From contig BCRI01000012.1 of NCBI GenBank assembly GCA_001552515.1, positions 21,709 through 85,708 on the forward strand: a DNA stretch of 64,000 bases. The letters run 5' to 3'. Both the position numbers and the translations under genes were made by a program. Source of the DNA: Sphaerimonospora mesophila NBRC 14179 = JCM 3151. Its GTDB lineage: Bacteria > Actinomycetota > Actinomycetes > Streptosporangiales > Streptosporangiaceae. The stretch's first letter is position 1. Each line of letters opens with the position of its first letter. The notes beneath the pieces are model-generated. The model saw only the letters and a list, made by a program, of their open reading frames with translations, did no database searches and was not told where the DNA came from. Shown here one piece after another: positions 36,120 to 44,995 of this stretch.

Positions 36120-38351
36120 ATGCCCATGCGCCTCGGCGCCGCACGCTCGCCCCGGTCGCAGGACGACGGGTCGCGTGACGACGGGTCGGCCTCGCCGTAC
36201 CCCTCCGATGGCCGGGTGCGGCCGGGCCCGTGCGGCCGCCTCGGCGCGGCCCTGCTCCGGCGCGGCCGCGTGGTCGTCGCGGCATGGCTCCTCCTGGCCG
36301 TGGCATCCGCCGCGCTGCTGCCCGGGCTGACGCAGCGTCTGAGCCCACCGCCGCTCGAGGTGCCGGGCTCCAGATCGGCCGTGGCGGCACGCCTGATCTC
36401 CCAGGGGTTTCCGCAGTTCGGCAGCGAGCAGATGGTCCTCGCCTTCGACTCCGCCACGCTGACGGCCACGGAACCGGCCTACCAGCGGGCGCTGGCCGAG
36501 ACGGTCGGATCACTGGTCGACCTGCCGGGCATCGGCGGGATGTTGCCGTTGCCCACGGGTGAGGACCAGGACCCGCATCACGCGTACGTGCTCTTCGGCG
36601 TCACGGGGGACGAGGCGGCCCGCCAGCGACGGCTGCCGGCCCAGGCGGCGGCCGCCCGGCAGGCCGTGGACGAGGCGTCCGAAGGAAAGGTCTCCGTGAC
36701 GATCGTCGGGGCGAGCGCGGTGTTCGCCGAGCTGGTCCGGGGCGACCTCGACGACCTGCAGCGGATGAAGGTCGTCACCGTTCCCCTGGTGGTCCTGCTG
36801 CTCGTCCTCGGACTGGGAGCCGTGGGATCCGCAGTCGTACCGCTGCTCGTGGCGGGAGCGGCGATCCTGGTGACCGCGGGGGTGCTCTCCCTGCTCGGCA
36901 TGATCGCTCAGGTCGACTCGACGCAGCTGACCGTCGCCCTCACCGTCTGCCTGGGAATCGGGCTGGACTACGCGTTGCTCATCCTGCTGCGCTACCGCCA
37001 GGCCCGCCGTGACGAGTGCCTGCCGCCCGTGACGGCGGCCGTCCGGGCGGCGGACACGGCGGGCGGCACCGTCTCGTGGTGCGCCGTGGCCATCGTGCTC
37101 ACCGCCGGCGCCCTCTTCACCGTCCCCGTGCCGGGGATCAGGAACATCGCCCTGGCGGTGATCGTGGCCGCCCTCGTCACGGCGGCGGCCGCGTTGAGCC
37201 TGACACCGGTGCTTCTGCCGCTGCTCGATCCGTGGCTGGAGTGGAGATCGCTTCCCTGGCGGCGCCTGCGCCGTACCACCGGACGTCCGGCCTGGCTGCG
37301 TCCGGCCGGGCACCTGATGAACCACCCGGTCCGCTATGCGCTCGCCGTGACGGCGCTGCTGCTGGCGGCCGCCCTTCCGGTGCTGAGCCTGCGCCTCGGG
37401 CTGCACTACGACCGCCCTTCGCTGGCGGGCACCGCCACCGGTCACGGCCTGGTCCAGATGGAAGCCGACCGGATGGCAGGCATCACCGGGCTGGTCCTGC
37501 CCCATCCGAAAGGAAGCGGCCCGGTGAACGTCGGGGCACTGATGGACGCCCTGGAGGCCGATCCGCGGGTGGGACCGGTCGCCGTCGTGGACAACGGCCG
37601 GGACCTGACGGTGGTGCTGGTCACCGAGCGCAACCCTCCTGACAGTGCGGCCTCGGCCGCGCTGCTCCGGCACATCTATGAGGTGGCGCCGCGCCTGTCG
37701 CCCCCCGGCCGGCAGATGGTCGTGGCCGGCCCCACCGCCCTGCTGGCCGACCTCGGCGAGCAGATGCTGGCCGGTCTGGGCCTGGCGATCGCCCTGGTGC
37801 TGCTCTTCTCGTTCCTCCTGCTGCTGGTCACCTTCCGCAGCCTGCTGATCGCGGTGAAGGCCGTCTGCATGAACATGCTGTCCGTCACCGCCACCTTCGG
37901 CCTGCTCGCCCTGTGCTTCCAGCACGCGAGCCCGACCCGCGACGTGAACCTCCTGGTGCCGCTGCTGACCTTCACCGTCGTCTTCGGCCTGTCCCTGGAC
38001 TACGAGGTCTTCCTGGTCCATCGTGTCGCCGAGCACTACCGGCGTACGGGCGACAACACCGCCGCGGTGCTCCACGGGCTGCGGCACACGGCCCGTCCGA
38101 TCACCCTGGCCGCCGCCGTGATGACCGTCGCCTTCGCCAGCCTGTTGATCACGCACCGCAGCGATCTCCAGCAGACGGGGTTCGCCGTCGCCGTGGCCGT
38201 CGCCGTGGACGCCACTCTCATCCGCATGATCCTCGTCCCCGCGCTCATGCGGCTGCTCGGTCACCGCAACTGGTGGCTGCCCCGGCCGCTGGCACGGCTG
38301 CTCCCGCCCGCCTCGGCCACCCCGCCGACGGCCGCTTCCTCGGGATCTTGA
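36120..38351 (+). CDS. MMPL/RND-family membrane transporter
   Basis: 743 residues, ATG preceded by AGAGGAAC. An N-terminal helix (RGRVVVAAWLLLAVASAALLPGL), a large extracytoplasmic domain, then helices with the RND motif LGIGLDYALLILLRYRQARR. The arrangement repeats: a second extracytoplasmic domain and VFGLSLDYEVFLVHRVAEHYRRTG. The two GxxxDY/GLSLDYE motifs carry the proton-relay Asp residues. It exports lipids or lipid-like natural products. The secreted protein at 38443 follows on the same strand after its own operator copy. Confidence 0.92.
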   Translation: MPMRLGAARSPRSQDDGSRDDGSASPYPSDGRVRPGPCGRLGAALLRRGRVVVAAWLLLAVASAALLPGLTQRLSPPPLEVPGSRSAVAARLISQGFPQFGSEQMVLAFDSATLTATEPAYQRALAETVGSLVDLPGIGGMLPLPTGEDQDPHHAYVLFGVTGDEAARQRRLPAQAAAARQAVDEASEGKVSVTIVGASAVFAELVRGDLDDLQRMKVVTVPLVVLLLVLGLGAVGSAVVPLLVAGAAILVTAGVLSLLGMIAQVDSTQLTVALTVCLGIGLDYALLILLRYRQARRDECLPPVTAAVRAADTAGGTVSWCAVAIVLTAGALFTVPVPGIRNIALAVIVAALVTAAAALSLTPVLLPLLDPWLEWRSLPWRRLRRTTGRPAWLRPAGHLMNHPVRYALAVTALLLAAALPVLSLRLGLHYDRPSLAGTATGHGLVQMEADRMAGITGLVLPHPKGSGPVNVGALMDALEADPRVGPVAVVDNGRDLTVVLVTERNPPDSAASAALLRHIYEVAPRLSPPGRQMVVAGPTALLADLGEQMLAGLGLAIALVLLFSFLLLLVTFRSLLIAVKAVCMNMLSVTATFGLLALCFQHASPTRDVNLLVPLLTFTVVFGLSLDYEVFLVHRVAEHYRRTGDNTAAVLHGLRHTARPITLAAAVMTVAFASLLITHRSDLQQTGFAVAVAVAVDATLIRMILVPALMRLLGHRNWWLPRPLARLLPPASATPPTAASSGS

Positions 38352-38410
38352 CCATCCCGTGCGTGTCCCGCCGTCGAACGCCGCACCGATGTTACTTACT
38401 GTGATAAATA

Positions 38411-38427
38411 AATCACTCAGAGTAATC
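38411..38427. promoter_or_regulatory. Copy 3 of the ATCACKCAGAG operator, before the secreted-protein gene
   Basis: AATCACTCAGAGTAATC, 6 of 8 paired positions around the central A. A preceding GTGAT (38401-38405) makes a GTGA-N8-TCAC pair like the one at 2528-2543. It lies only 16 bases before the ATG at 38443, so it must overlap the transcription start or the leader. Confidence 0.55.
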
Positions 38428-38442
38428 TACCTGGGAGGCACG

Positions 38443-39117
38443 ATGAGAATTGCTCCGGTTGGCCCGCGACGTGCGGCCCGTGGCCTCGGCGTCACCGCGG
38501 CGGCCGTGCTCGGCCTGGCGCTGGTGGCGGCGCCGTCGGTCGCACAGCCGGTCGCACAGCCGGTCGCACAGTCGGTCGCGCAGGGAGCGTCCGAAAGCGG
38601 TGTCGGGGACATCGCGGCGATCTCGCGCCCCGCACAGCCCGCCGCGACCCCGCACACCGTCCTCACCTGCTCGGCCAAGACGGTCAAGCCGATCACCTTC
38701 GACCCGCCGCTCACCCAGCGGGCCCAGTCGGTGACCACCCGCGGCGCGATCTCACTGCTCAACTGCACCTCCCCCGACAACAGCCATCCCCGACCCCGCT
38801 CGGGGCAGCTCACCTTCGAGGGCAGCGGCCTGGCGACGTGCACCGGCGTCAAGAACGCCACCGGCAGCGGCACGATCACCTGGAAGGACGCCCAGGGCAC
38901 CAAGCTGGGGACCTCCACCGTGCGCCCCAATCTCAACGCGATCGACTCCTACAACCCCGGCAGCGCCCTGCTCTTCGGTGAGATCACCGCCGGGATGCTG
39001 AAGGGGACGCGCACATCCGGCAGGGCCATACCCACCACCGACATCAGCAAGTGCTCCACCACGGGCCTGACCGGCGTCGAGGGCGCGGGCACCATGGACT
39101 TCATCACGGTGGGCTGA
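38443..39117 (+). CDS. Secreted beta-rich protein of unknown function
   Basis: ATG 38443 with GGGAGG four bases upstream; 224 residues. Signal peptide MRIAPVGPRRAARGLGVTAA with cleavage likely after APSVA or a later AQ. A 12-bp tandem repeat follows, encoding QPVAQPVAQSVAQ. The mature part has four cysteines (LTCSAK, LLNCTS, ATCTG, SKCST), probably two disulphides, and a Gly/Thr-rich beta pattern. I cannot name a family. Its operator suggests it is coregulated with the MMPL transporter and the secreted protein at 2644. Confidence 0.78.
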   Translation: MRIAPVGPRRAARGLGVTAAAVLGLALVAAPSVAQPVAQPVAQSVAQGASESGVGDIAAISRPAQPAATPHTVLTCSAKTVKPITFDPPLTQRAQSVTTRGAISLLNCTSPDNSHPRPRSGQLTFEGSGLATCTGVKNATGSGTITWKDAQGTKLGTSTVRPNLNAIDSYNPGSALLFGEITAGMLKGTRTSGRAIPTTDISKCSTTGLTGVEGAGTMDFITVG

Positions 39118-39166
39118 GCCGGACCCCGGGACCGGGATCGACGACCTCCGGTCAGGGGACCCGGGA

Positions 39167-39213
39167 GCGGGCCGGTGGCCGCGCCTCGTCAGCAGGCGCG
39201 CCCGGCCCGCTTT
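39167..39213. terminator. Bidirectional terminator between convergent genes
   Basis: GCGGGCCGG (39167-39175) pairs with CCGGCCCGC (39202-39210), and inside it GCGCCT (39181-39186) pairs with AGGCGC (39194-39199). A short TTT follows. It lies between the convergent genes ending at 39117 and 39253 and can serve both. Confidence 0.6.
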
Positions 39214-39252
39214 CGCGTTCAAGGGAGCCGGCATCGAACGGGCGGGCGGCCC

Positions 39253-40197
39253 TCACGGATGACGGGACAGATACCCGCCCATGGTCGTGAACACCTCGTC
39301 GGCCGGCAGGTCGGTGCCGTCCTGGGTGCGTACCCGTTCGATCACCAGGCCGTGACTGCGGCCGCGGCGCGCCTCGGCGCCGGCCACGATGACGACGCCG
39401 TCGCCTTCGCGGATGAACACCCGCCCCGGGGTGCCGCCGTAGACGCCCGTGGAGACCGAGGCCTTCAGGACGCGGAGGCGTTCGCCCCTGTAGTAGGTGA
39501 AAGCGTTGGGGTAGGGGTCGGACTGGGCGCGTACCAGCCGCTCGATGTCCTCGGCCGGCCAGGTCCAGTCGATGTTGCCGTCCTCGAGCGAACGCTTGTG
39601 GAAGAAGCTGGCCTTGGAGCGGTCCTGCGGCGTCCAGTCGGTGCGGCCGGAGGCGATGAGGTCGAGGGCCTCGGCGACGATGGGGGCGATGAGGTCGACG
39701 GTGCGGTGGAACAGGTCGGTGGCGGTGTCGTGCGGGCCGACCGGGACGGCCCGCTGCACCACGATGTCCCCGGCGTCCAGGTCGGCGTCCATCATGTGGG
39801 CGGTGACGCCGACCTCCTTCTCGCCGTTGATGAGGGCCCAGATGAGCGGGGAGAAGCCGGCGTAGGCCGGCAGCAGCGAGTCGTGCACGTTGAGGGTGCC
39901 GTACCGGGGGAGGGTGAAGATCTCCGGCGGTATCCACGTGCGCCAGTTGTTGGCGACGATGAGGTCGGGTTCGACTTTCTTGAGGGTGAGCAGGAGTTCG
40001 TCGTCGGGGCGGTTGCGAAGCAGGACGGGGACGTCGTGCGCCTCGGCCAGCTCCGCCACCGAGTCGTTCCAGATCTTCTCGTAGGCGTGGTCGCTCCGGG
40101 GATGGGTGACCGCTAAGGCCACGTCGTGCCCGGAATCCAGCAGAGCCTGAAGGGTGCGATGCCCCCAGGTCTGATAGCCGAACATCACGACCCGCAT
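39253..40197 (-). CDS. cchA: N5-hydroxyornithine formyltransferase (CchA-like)
   Basis: 314 residues, ATG with AAGGAG nine bases upstream. Methionyl-tRNA formyltransferase fold: MRVVMFGYQTWGHRTLQALLDSGHDVALAVTHP, then VANNWRTWIPPEIF and LNVHDSLLPAYAGFSPL, the formyl-THF catalytic segment, and AHMMDADLDAGDIVVQ. No tRNA-binding specialisation is evident and it is located in a siderophore locus. It should formylate N5-hydroxyornithine from 10-formyl-THF to give the hydroxamate building block hfOrn. It is divergent from the hydroxylase gene, with a near-perfect iron box between them. Confidence 0.93.
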   Translation of the reverse strand: MRVVMFGYQTWGHRTLQALLDSGHDVALAVTHPRSDHAYEKIWNDSVAELAEAHDVPVLLRNRPDDELLLTLKKVEPDLIVANNWRTWIPPEIFTLPRYGTLNVHDSLLPAYAGFSPLIWALINGEKEVGVTAHMMDADLDAGDIVVQRAVPVGPHDTATDLFHRTVDLIAPIVAEALDLIASGRTDWTPQDRSKASFFHKRSLEDGNIDWTWPAEDIERLVRAQSDPYPNAFTYYRGERLRVLKASVSTGVYGGTPGRVFIREGDGVVIVAGAEARRGRSHGLVIERVRTQDGTDLPADEVFTTMGGYLSRHP

Positions 40198-40244
40198 CGG
40201 CGCTCTCCTTGTGAGGGGATGGGATAAAGGTTATGATCGCGCAG

Positions 40245-40263
40245 TTAGGTGAGCCTAACCTAA
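40245..40263. promoter_or_regulatory. Near-perfect DtxR/IdeR iron box between cchA and cchB
   Basis: TTAGGTGAGCCTAACCTAA differs from the 19-bp consensus at one position. It lies in the 116-base divergent region, 48 bases from the cchA start and 51 from the cchB start, and can repress both under iron-replete conditions. Confidence 0.93.
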
Positions 40264-40313
40264 ATCGAACCCTGGTTCCACCCGTTCAGGACCGCTCCCT
40301 CGAAAGGCCTTCA

Positions 40314-41624
40314 ATGCCCACTGTCGAGCAGCCTGTCCACGATCTCGTCGGCATCGGTTTCGGACCCTCCAACCTCGCCCTGGCCATCGCGCTGCGCGAG
40401 CGCGAGGCGCGCACCGGCGAGCGGATCGACGCGGTGTTCCTGGAAAAGCAGCCATCCTTCGGATGGCACCGCGGCATGCTCCTCGAAGGCACGACGATGC
40501 AGGTCTCCTTTCTCAAGGACCTGGTCACCATGCGCAATCCCGCCAGCGAATTCAGCTTCCTGTGCTACCTCAAGGCGCGCGGTCGAATGCTGGATTTCAT
40601 CAACCACAAAACGATGTTCCCCTCCCGCATGGAGTTCCACGACTACCTGGAGTGGGCCGCGACCCACTTCGCCGACCAGGTCGAGTACGGCTCCGAGGTC
40701 GTGGCGGTCACCCCCGTCACCGTCGACGGAACGATGGAGTGCCTCGATGTGGTGATACGCCGGGGCGAGGGCGAGCTGAGCACCCGTCGCACCCGCAACC
40801 TGGTCGTCGCCGTCGGCCTGGATCCGGTCTTACCCGACGGGGTGGTCAGCGACGAACGCGTCTGGCACAGCGAAGAACTCCTGGACAGACTGCCCTCGGT
40901 CACGGAGCCCCGCCGGTTCGTGGTCGTCGGCGCGGGCCAGAGTGCCGCCGAGGTGACCGATCACCTGCACGGCAGGTTCCCCCGGGCCGAGGTGTACGCG
41001 GTGTTCTCCAAGTACGGCTACACCGTCGCCGACGACAGCTCCTTCGCCAACCGCATCTTCGACTCCGCCGCGGTCGACCACTACTTCCAGGCGCCGGAGA
41101 CGGTCAAGGAACGCCTGCGTGCCTATCACGCCTCCACCAACTACTCCGTGGTCGACCTCGACCTCATCGACGAGCTGTACCGCAGGCACTACCAGGAGAA
41201 GGTGCAGGGCAGGGAGCGACTGCGCATCCTCAACGCCTCCAGGCTCGCCGAGGTCGCGCGGGGCGCCGAGGGCCTGCGCGTCACCGTCGAGTTCCTGCCC
41301 ACCGGGGAACGGACCGTCCTGGAGGCCGATGTGCTCGTCTACGCCACCGGCTACCGGCCCGGCGACCCGCTGACCCTGCTGGGCGACACCGGCGAGCACT
41401 GTGAGCGGCTGCCCTCGGGCGCCCTGCGCATCGAGCGCGACTACCGGATCGCCACCTCGGCGCACCTGCGCTGCGGCATCTACGTGCAGGGGGCGACCGA
41501 GCACACCCACGGCCTGACCTCGACGCTGCTGTCCAACACCGCCGTTCGGGCCGGCGAGATCGTCGATGCGCTGGCCGGGCGGCTGCGCGACAGCGGCCGC
41601 GGCACCTACGCGTTCTCGCGCTGA
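40314..41624 (+). CDS. cchB: L-ornithine N5-monooxygenase (CchB-like)
   Basis: The ATG at 40314 follows GAAAGG by six bases; 436 residues. FAD site HDLVGIGFGPSNLALAIAL, the substrate segment GTTMQVSFLKDLVTMRNPASEFSFLCYL, the NADPH site VVVGAGQSAAEVTDHL and the C-terminal ATGYRPGDPL motif. This is the PvdA/SidA hydroxylase family: it adds oxygen to the delta-amino group of ornithine, the first step to hOrn and hfOrn. It has one TTA leucine codon (40830), rare in such genomes, so bldA-type control is possible. It ends 40 bases before the convergent esterase gene. Confidence 0.95.
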   Translation: MPTVEQPVHDLVGIGFGPSNLALAIALREREARTGERIDAVFLEKQPSFGWHRGMLLEGTTMQVSFLKDLVTMRNPASEFSFLCYLKARGRMLDFINHKTMFPSRMEFHDYLEWAATHFADQVEYGSEVVAVTPVTVDGTMECLDVVIRRGEGELSTRRTRNLVVAVGLDPVLPDGVVSDERVWHSEELLDRLPSVTEPRRFVVVGAGQSAAEVTDHLHGRFPRAEVYAVFSKYGYTVADDSSFANRIFDSAAVDHYFQAPETVKERLRAYHASTNYSVVDLDLIDELYRRHYQEKVQGRERLRILNASRLAEVARGAEGLRVTVEFLPTGERTVLEADVLVYATGYRPGDPLTLLGDTGEHCERLPSGALRIERDYRIATSAHLRCGIYVQGATEHTHGLTSTLLSNTAVRAGEIVDALAGRLRDSGRGTYAFSR

Positions 41625-41663
41625 CCCTCGATGGACGACCTGCGACCGACCTGATGGCCGAGG

Positions 41664-42749
41664 TCACGACCGGGCGAGCACCCAGGCGACATCCCTGATC
41701 AGGGCGTGCCGCCAGCCCGCCCGGTCGTGGGCCGAGGCCGACCGTGAGATCCGTACGGTCGCACCGGCCTGTTCTGTGAGGGTCTCGACCAACTCGCAGT
41801 GCGGCAGCATCCGCGCCTCGTGTTCCCCCACGTCGAACGCGACCCGCAGACCGGACAGGTCGGGGCGCTCACGCAGGCGCGCGGCGATGGCGCCGCCGAC
41901 CGGACCGGCCATGGGGTCGGCCAGGTTCGCGGCGTCGGGCGTCCACCAGAAGGACGCCGACTGGCAGGCGACGCCGGACACCAGATCAGGGAACTCCAGC
42001 GCCGCGTACATCGCGCTCAGCCCGCCGAGGCTCTGCCCGGCGACGACCAGCCGGTCATGGTCGGCGGGTACGCCGCTGTCGGCCACCAGCGGCAGCAGTT
42101 CTTCCCGGATCGCCTCCCACAGTTCGGGCCTGCAGCCGAACTCGACGTCCCTGGCCCTCGCGGGCAGGAAGACGAGCGTGACGGCGGGCATCTCGCCATG
42201 GGCGACGGCCGAGTCGAACGCGGTCATGGCCGGGTGCAGGTACAGCCAGTCGTCCCCGTCGAGCAGCAGCACGATCGGGCCGCCGCCGCCCGCCGGATGG
42301 ACGCGCACGGTGCGTCGCCCGCCGAGCCGTTCGCCGGTCCAGCGGAGCCGGACGCGCGGGACGGGCAGCACGTCGGCCGGGCCGATGACGGGCCAGTGCG
42401 GTTGAGCGGGGGCGTCCGGGGTCGCGGCGATGGACCGGTCGCCGCCGGCGCCGACCGGGTTGAACGGGTCGGCGTACGCCGCTTCGTCCGTGATGACCTG
42501 GTAGGTCACCCGCAGCCGCGCCGGCATGATCACCTTGGCGTACCAGCAGTCCGTGTCGCCCCATCGGCGCAGGGGCACCGGCTCGGACCAGCTCTCGAAG
42601 CCGATGCTCGCCGGGGATCCGCGCCACAGGAACAGGGTCGCCCAGCCGCCGCCGGCTACGGGCACCGACGCGGGCGTCCGCGCCGCCGCCCAGAACTCGT
42701 CGGTGCCGGGTTCACCGGGAAGCCCGAATTCAGCGAAGGTGCTCTCCAC
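41664..42749 (-). CDS. cchJ: Enterochelin-esterase-like hydrolase (CchJ-like)
   Basis: 361 residues. The N-terminal part resembles the Fes/IroE accessory domain (FLWRGSPASIGFESW). The alpha/beta-hydrolase part has VVLAGQSLGGLSAMYAALE (nucleophile Ser in GQSLGG), FDVGEHE, and SAHDRAGWRHAL with the catalytic His. In S. coelicolor cchJ lies between cchI and cchK; here it is moved to between cchB and the permeases, on the opposite strand. It may release the peptide from the TE-less NRPS or cleave the ferric siderophore after uptake. An iron box (42777) lies upstream, overlapping a -10-like TATCCT on its strand. The GTG start has only a weak ribosome-binding site. Confidence 0.87.
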   Translation of the reverse strand: MESTFAEFGLPGEPGTDEFWAAARTPASVPVAGGGWATLFLWRGSPASIGFESWSEPVPLRRWGDTDCWYAKVIMPARLRVTYQVITDEAAYADPFNPVGAGGDRSIAATPDAPAQPHWPVIGPADVLPVPRVRLRWTGERLGGRRTVRVHPAGGGGPIVLLLDGDDWLYLHPAMTAFDSAVAHGEMPAVTLVFLPARARDVEFGCRPELWEAIREELLPLVADSGVPADHDRLVVAGQSLGGLSAMYAALEFPDLVSGVACQSASFWWTPDAANLADPMAGPVGGAIAARLRERPDLSGLRVAFDVGEHEARMLPHCELVETLTEQAGATVRISRSASAHDRAGWRHALIRDVAWVLARS

Positions 42750-42776
42750 GCCAGCCCCACTTCGTCGGCCTGTTAC

Positions 42777-42795
42777 TGAGGATAGCTTTACCTAA
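42777..42795. promoter_or_regulatory. DtxR/IdeR iron box between the esterase and permease genes
   Basis: On the minus strand TTAGGTAAAGCTATCCTCA, 14 of 19 consensus positions. It is between the divergent cchJ and cchC and should control both directions. Confidence 0.72.
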
Positions 42796-42846
42796 GTCCC
42801 GGGGGGCGTGTTCCCGCGGTGGATCAACGGGATAACGTTCGTCGGC

Positions 42847-43899
42847 ATGGGCACGACTGTGAAGACACGTCCCACGTCCGGCACGCCGGCCCGCGTGCGG
42901 CGGCTCGCCGGTCTGGCCACGCTCGTGGGGGTCCTCATGGTCGCGGGTGTCGCGTCGGTGGCCGTCGGCGCGCGCGCGTTGAGCCCCGCCGAGGTGTGGC
43001 ACGGTCTGTTCGCCGAGCCGGGCCCCGACCAGCGGCTCACCGAGATCACGCTCATCGTGCAGACCGTACGGGTGCCCCGGACCGTGCTCGCGATCGTGGC
43101 GGGCGTCGCCCTGGGGGTCGGCGGGGCGCTGGTCCAGGGGTACACGCGCAACCCGATCGCGGACACGGGGCTGCTCGGGGTCAACTCCGGCGCCTCGTTC
43201 GCCGTGGTGTCGGTGATCCTGCTGTTCGGCCTGGCCAATCCGTACCAGTACATCTGGTTCGCCTTCCTCGGCGCGGCGGCCGCCGGGGTCGTCGTGTTCG
43301 GGCTGTCGAGCATCGGCCGGGGCGCGGGCAACCCGTTGACGCTCGTGCTGGCCGGGCAGGGGGTCACGGTGTTCCTCGCGGCGATGACCACGGCGGTCGC
43401 GCTGTCGGACCAGGCGTCGCTGAACGCGCTGCGGTTCTGGAACGCGGGCTCGGTGGCCGGGGTCGGGTTCGACGTCATCTGGCCGGTGACCGCGTTCGTC
43501 GTTGCCGGATTGGCGCTGGCGCTGACCACGCTGCCCGCCATCAACCTGCTCAACCTGGGCGACGACGTGGCGCGAGGACTCGGGGTGAACATCGCGCTGA
43601 GCCGGACCGTCGGCATCGTCGCCATCACGCTGTTGGCGGGTGCGGCGACGGCGGCGTGCGGCCCGATCGCGTTTCTCGGGCTCATGGTGGCGCACATCGC
43701 CCGCTATCTCACCGGGCCGGACTATCGCCGGCTGGTGCCGTACGCGGGTCTGCTCGGCGCCGCCATCATGTTGATCTGCGACATCGTGGGGCGCGTGGTG
43801 ACACGGCCGGGTGAGCTGCCGACGGGAATCGTCGTCGCCCTCCTCGGCGCCCCGTTCTTCGCGGCGCTGGTGTGGCGCGGAAAGTTCAAGAAGGCATGA
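42847..43899 (+). CDS. cchC: Ferric-siderophore ABC permease, FecCD family (CchC-like)
   Basis: 350 residues from ATG 42847; a GTG at 42808 would add 13 residues, and neither has a good ribosome-binding site. About ten transmembrane helices. Family features include VRVPRTVLAIVAGVALGVGGALVQGYTRNPIADTGLLGVNSGASFAVV and the ATPase-contact segment ARGLGVNIALSR. It forms the import channel with CchD, CchE and CchF. It overlaps cchD by four bases. The iron box at 42777 lies directly upstream. Confidence 0.92.
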   Translation: MGTTVKTRPTSGTPARVRRLAGLATLVGVLMVAGVASVAVGARALSPAEVWHGLFAEPGPDQRLTEITLIVQTVRVPRTVLAIVAGVALGVGGALVQGYTRNPIADTGLLGVNSGASFAVVSVILLFGLANPYQYIWFAFLGAAAAGVVVFGLSSIGRGAGNPLTLVLAGQGVTVFLAAMTTAVALSDQASLNALRFWNAGSVAGVGFDVIWPVTAFVVAGLALALTTLPAINLLNLGDDVARGLGVNIALSRTVGIVAITLLAGAATAACGPIAFLGLMVAHIARYLTGPDYRRLVPYAGLLGAAIMLICDIVGRVVTRPGELPTGIVVALLGAPFFAALVWRGKFKKA

Positions 43900-44963
43900 G
43901 TGAGACAGCGGCGAAGCGTACGGCGGCACCGGGCGTACGGCTCGGCTTCGCGTCGTTCGTGTGGCGGCCCTGGATGGTGTCGGTGACGCTGCTGCTCGCG
44001 GCGGCGACCTTTCTGGTGTTCTGCCTGTCCATCGGTGTCGGGGACTTCCCCATCGGCCTGCCCCAGGTGGTCGCCACGATCTTCGGCCGGGGCGAGCGGG
44101 TCGACGAGTTCGTGATCATGGATCTGCGGATGCCGCGTGCCCTGGCCGGGCTCATCGTGGGGATCGCGCTGGGGGTGTCGGGGGCGATCACGCAGTCGAT
44201 CGCGCGCAACCCGCTGGCCAGCCCGGACATCCTGGGGATCACCGGGGGAGCGAGCGCGATGGCGGTGTTCCTGGTGACGGTGTCGGGCGGGGTCGCCGCG
44301 GCGATCGTCGGCTCCGTCGGCCTGTCGGCAGCGGCGCTCGCGGGCGGCCTCGGCACGGGCCTGCTCGTGTACTTCCTGGCGTGGCGGCGCGGGATCGAGG
44401 GCCTGCGGCTGATCCTCATCGGCGTGTCGGTGAGCGCCGTGATGGAGGCGATCACGGTCTGGCTGCTGGTCACGGCCGACATCCGGGACGTGGCCCGGTC
44501 CCAGGCGTGGCTGATCGGCTCGCTGGACAACCGATCGTGGGGCGAGGTCTGGACGGCACTGTGGTGCACGCTCGCCCTCATGGCCATCGTGGCGTACGCC
44601 GCCTTCCACCTCGGGCCGATGCACTTCGGCGACGAGGTCGCGGCGGGTCTGGGCGTTCCGTACGCGCGGGTGCGGGCCGTACTGCTGCTGTGCGCGGTGC
44701 TGCTGGCCGGGGTGGCGGTGAGCGCGGCCGGCCCGGTCCCGTTCGTCGCGCTGGTGGCGCCGCAGGTGGCGCTGCGGTTGACGCGTTGTCCGGCGCCGCC
44801 GCTGGTGGCCTCCGGGCTGGTGGGCGCGCTGCTGTTGATCGGCGCCGACCTGGTCGCGCGTACGGCGCTGCCGATCTCTCTCCCCGTCGGCGTGGTCACC
44901 GCCGCGATCGGCGGCCCCTTCCTCGTCTACCTGCTGGTGCGGGCGAACTTGAAAAAATCCTAG
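43896..44963 (+). CDS. cchD: Ferric-siderophore ABC permease, FecCD family (CchD-like)
   Basis: 355 residues from ATG 43896 overlapping the cchC stop (ATGA), AAGAAGG upstream. Family motifs: LRMPRALAGLIVGIALGVSGAITQSIARNPLASPDILGITGGAS and AAGLGVPYARVRAVLL, plus about ten transmembrane helices. Partner of CchC in the heterodimeric channel. The stop codon is immediately followed by an iron box. Confidence 0.93.
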   Translation: MSETAAKRTAAPGVRLGFASFVWRPWMVSVTLLLAAATFLVFCLSIGVGDFPIGLPQVVATIFGRGERVDEFVIMDLRMPRALAGLIVGIALGVSGAITQSIARNPLASPDILGITGGASAMAVFLVTVSGGVAAAIVGSVGLSAAALAGGLGTGLLVYFLAWRRGIEGLRLILIGVSVSAVMEAITVWLLVTADIRDVARSQAWLIGSLDNRSWGEVWTALWCTLALMAIVAYAAFHLGPMHFGDEVAAGLGVPYARVRAVLLLCAVLLAGVAVSAAGPVPFVALVAPQVALRLTRCPAPPLVASGLVGALLLIGADLVARTALPISLPVGVVTAAIGGPFLVYLLVRANLKKS

Positions 44964-44982
44964 GAAGGCTAGCCTAAGCTAA
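44964..44982. promoter_or_regulatory. DtxR/IdeR iron box between cchD and cchE
   Basis: GAAGGCTAGCCTAAGCTAA has about 16 of 19 matches. It begins directly after the cchD stop and ends 13 bases before the cchE ATG, so cchE has its own iron-regulated promoter. No good Shine-Dalgarno precedes the ATG, which may mean a short or leaderless mRNA. Confidence 0.82.
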
Positions 44983-44995
44983 GTAAAGTGGACCT

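Noticed and set aside
40830..40832. Firm bldA control of cchB from its single TTA codon
   Set aside because: One rare codon is not proof; kept only as a possible link in a finding.
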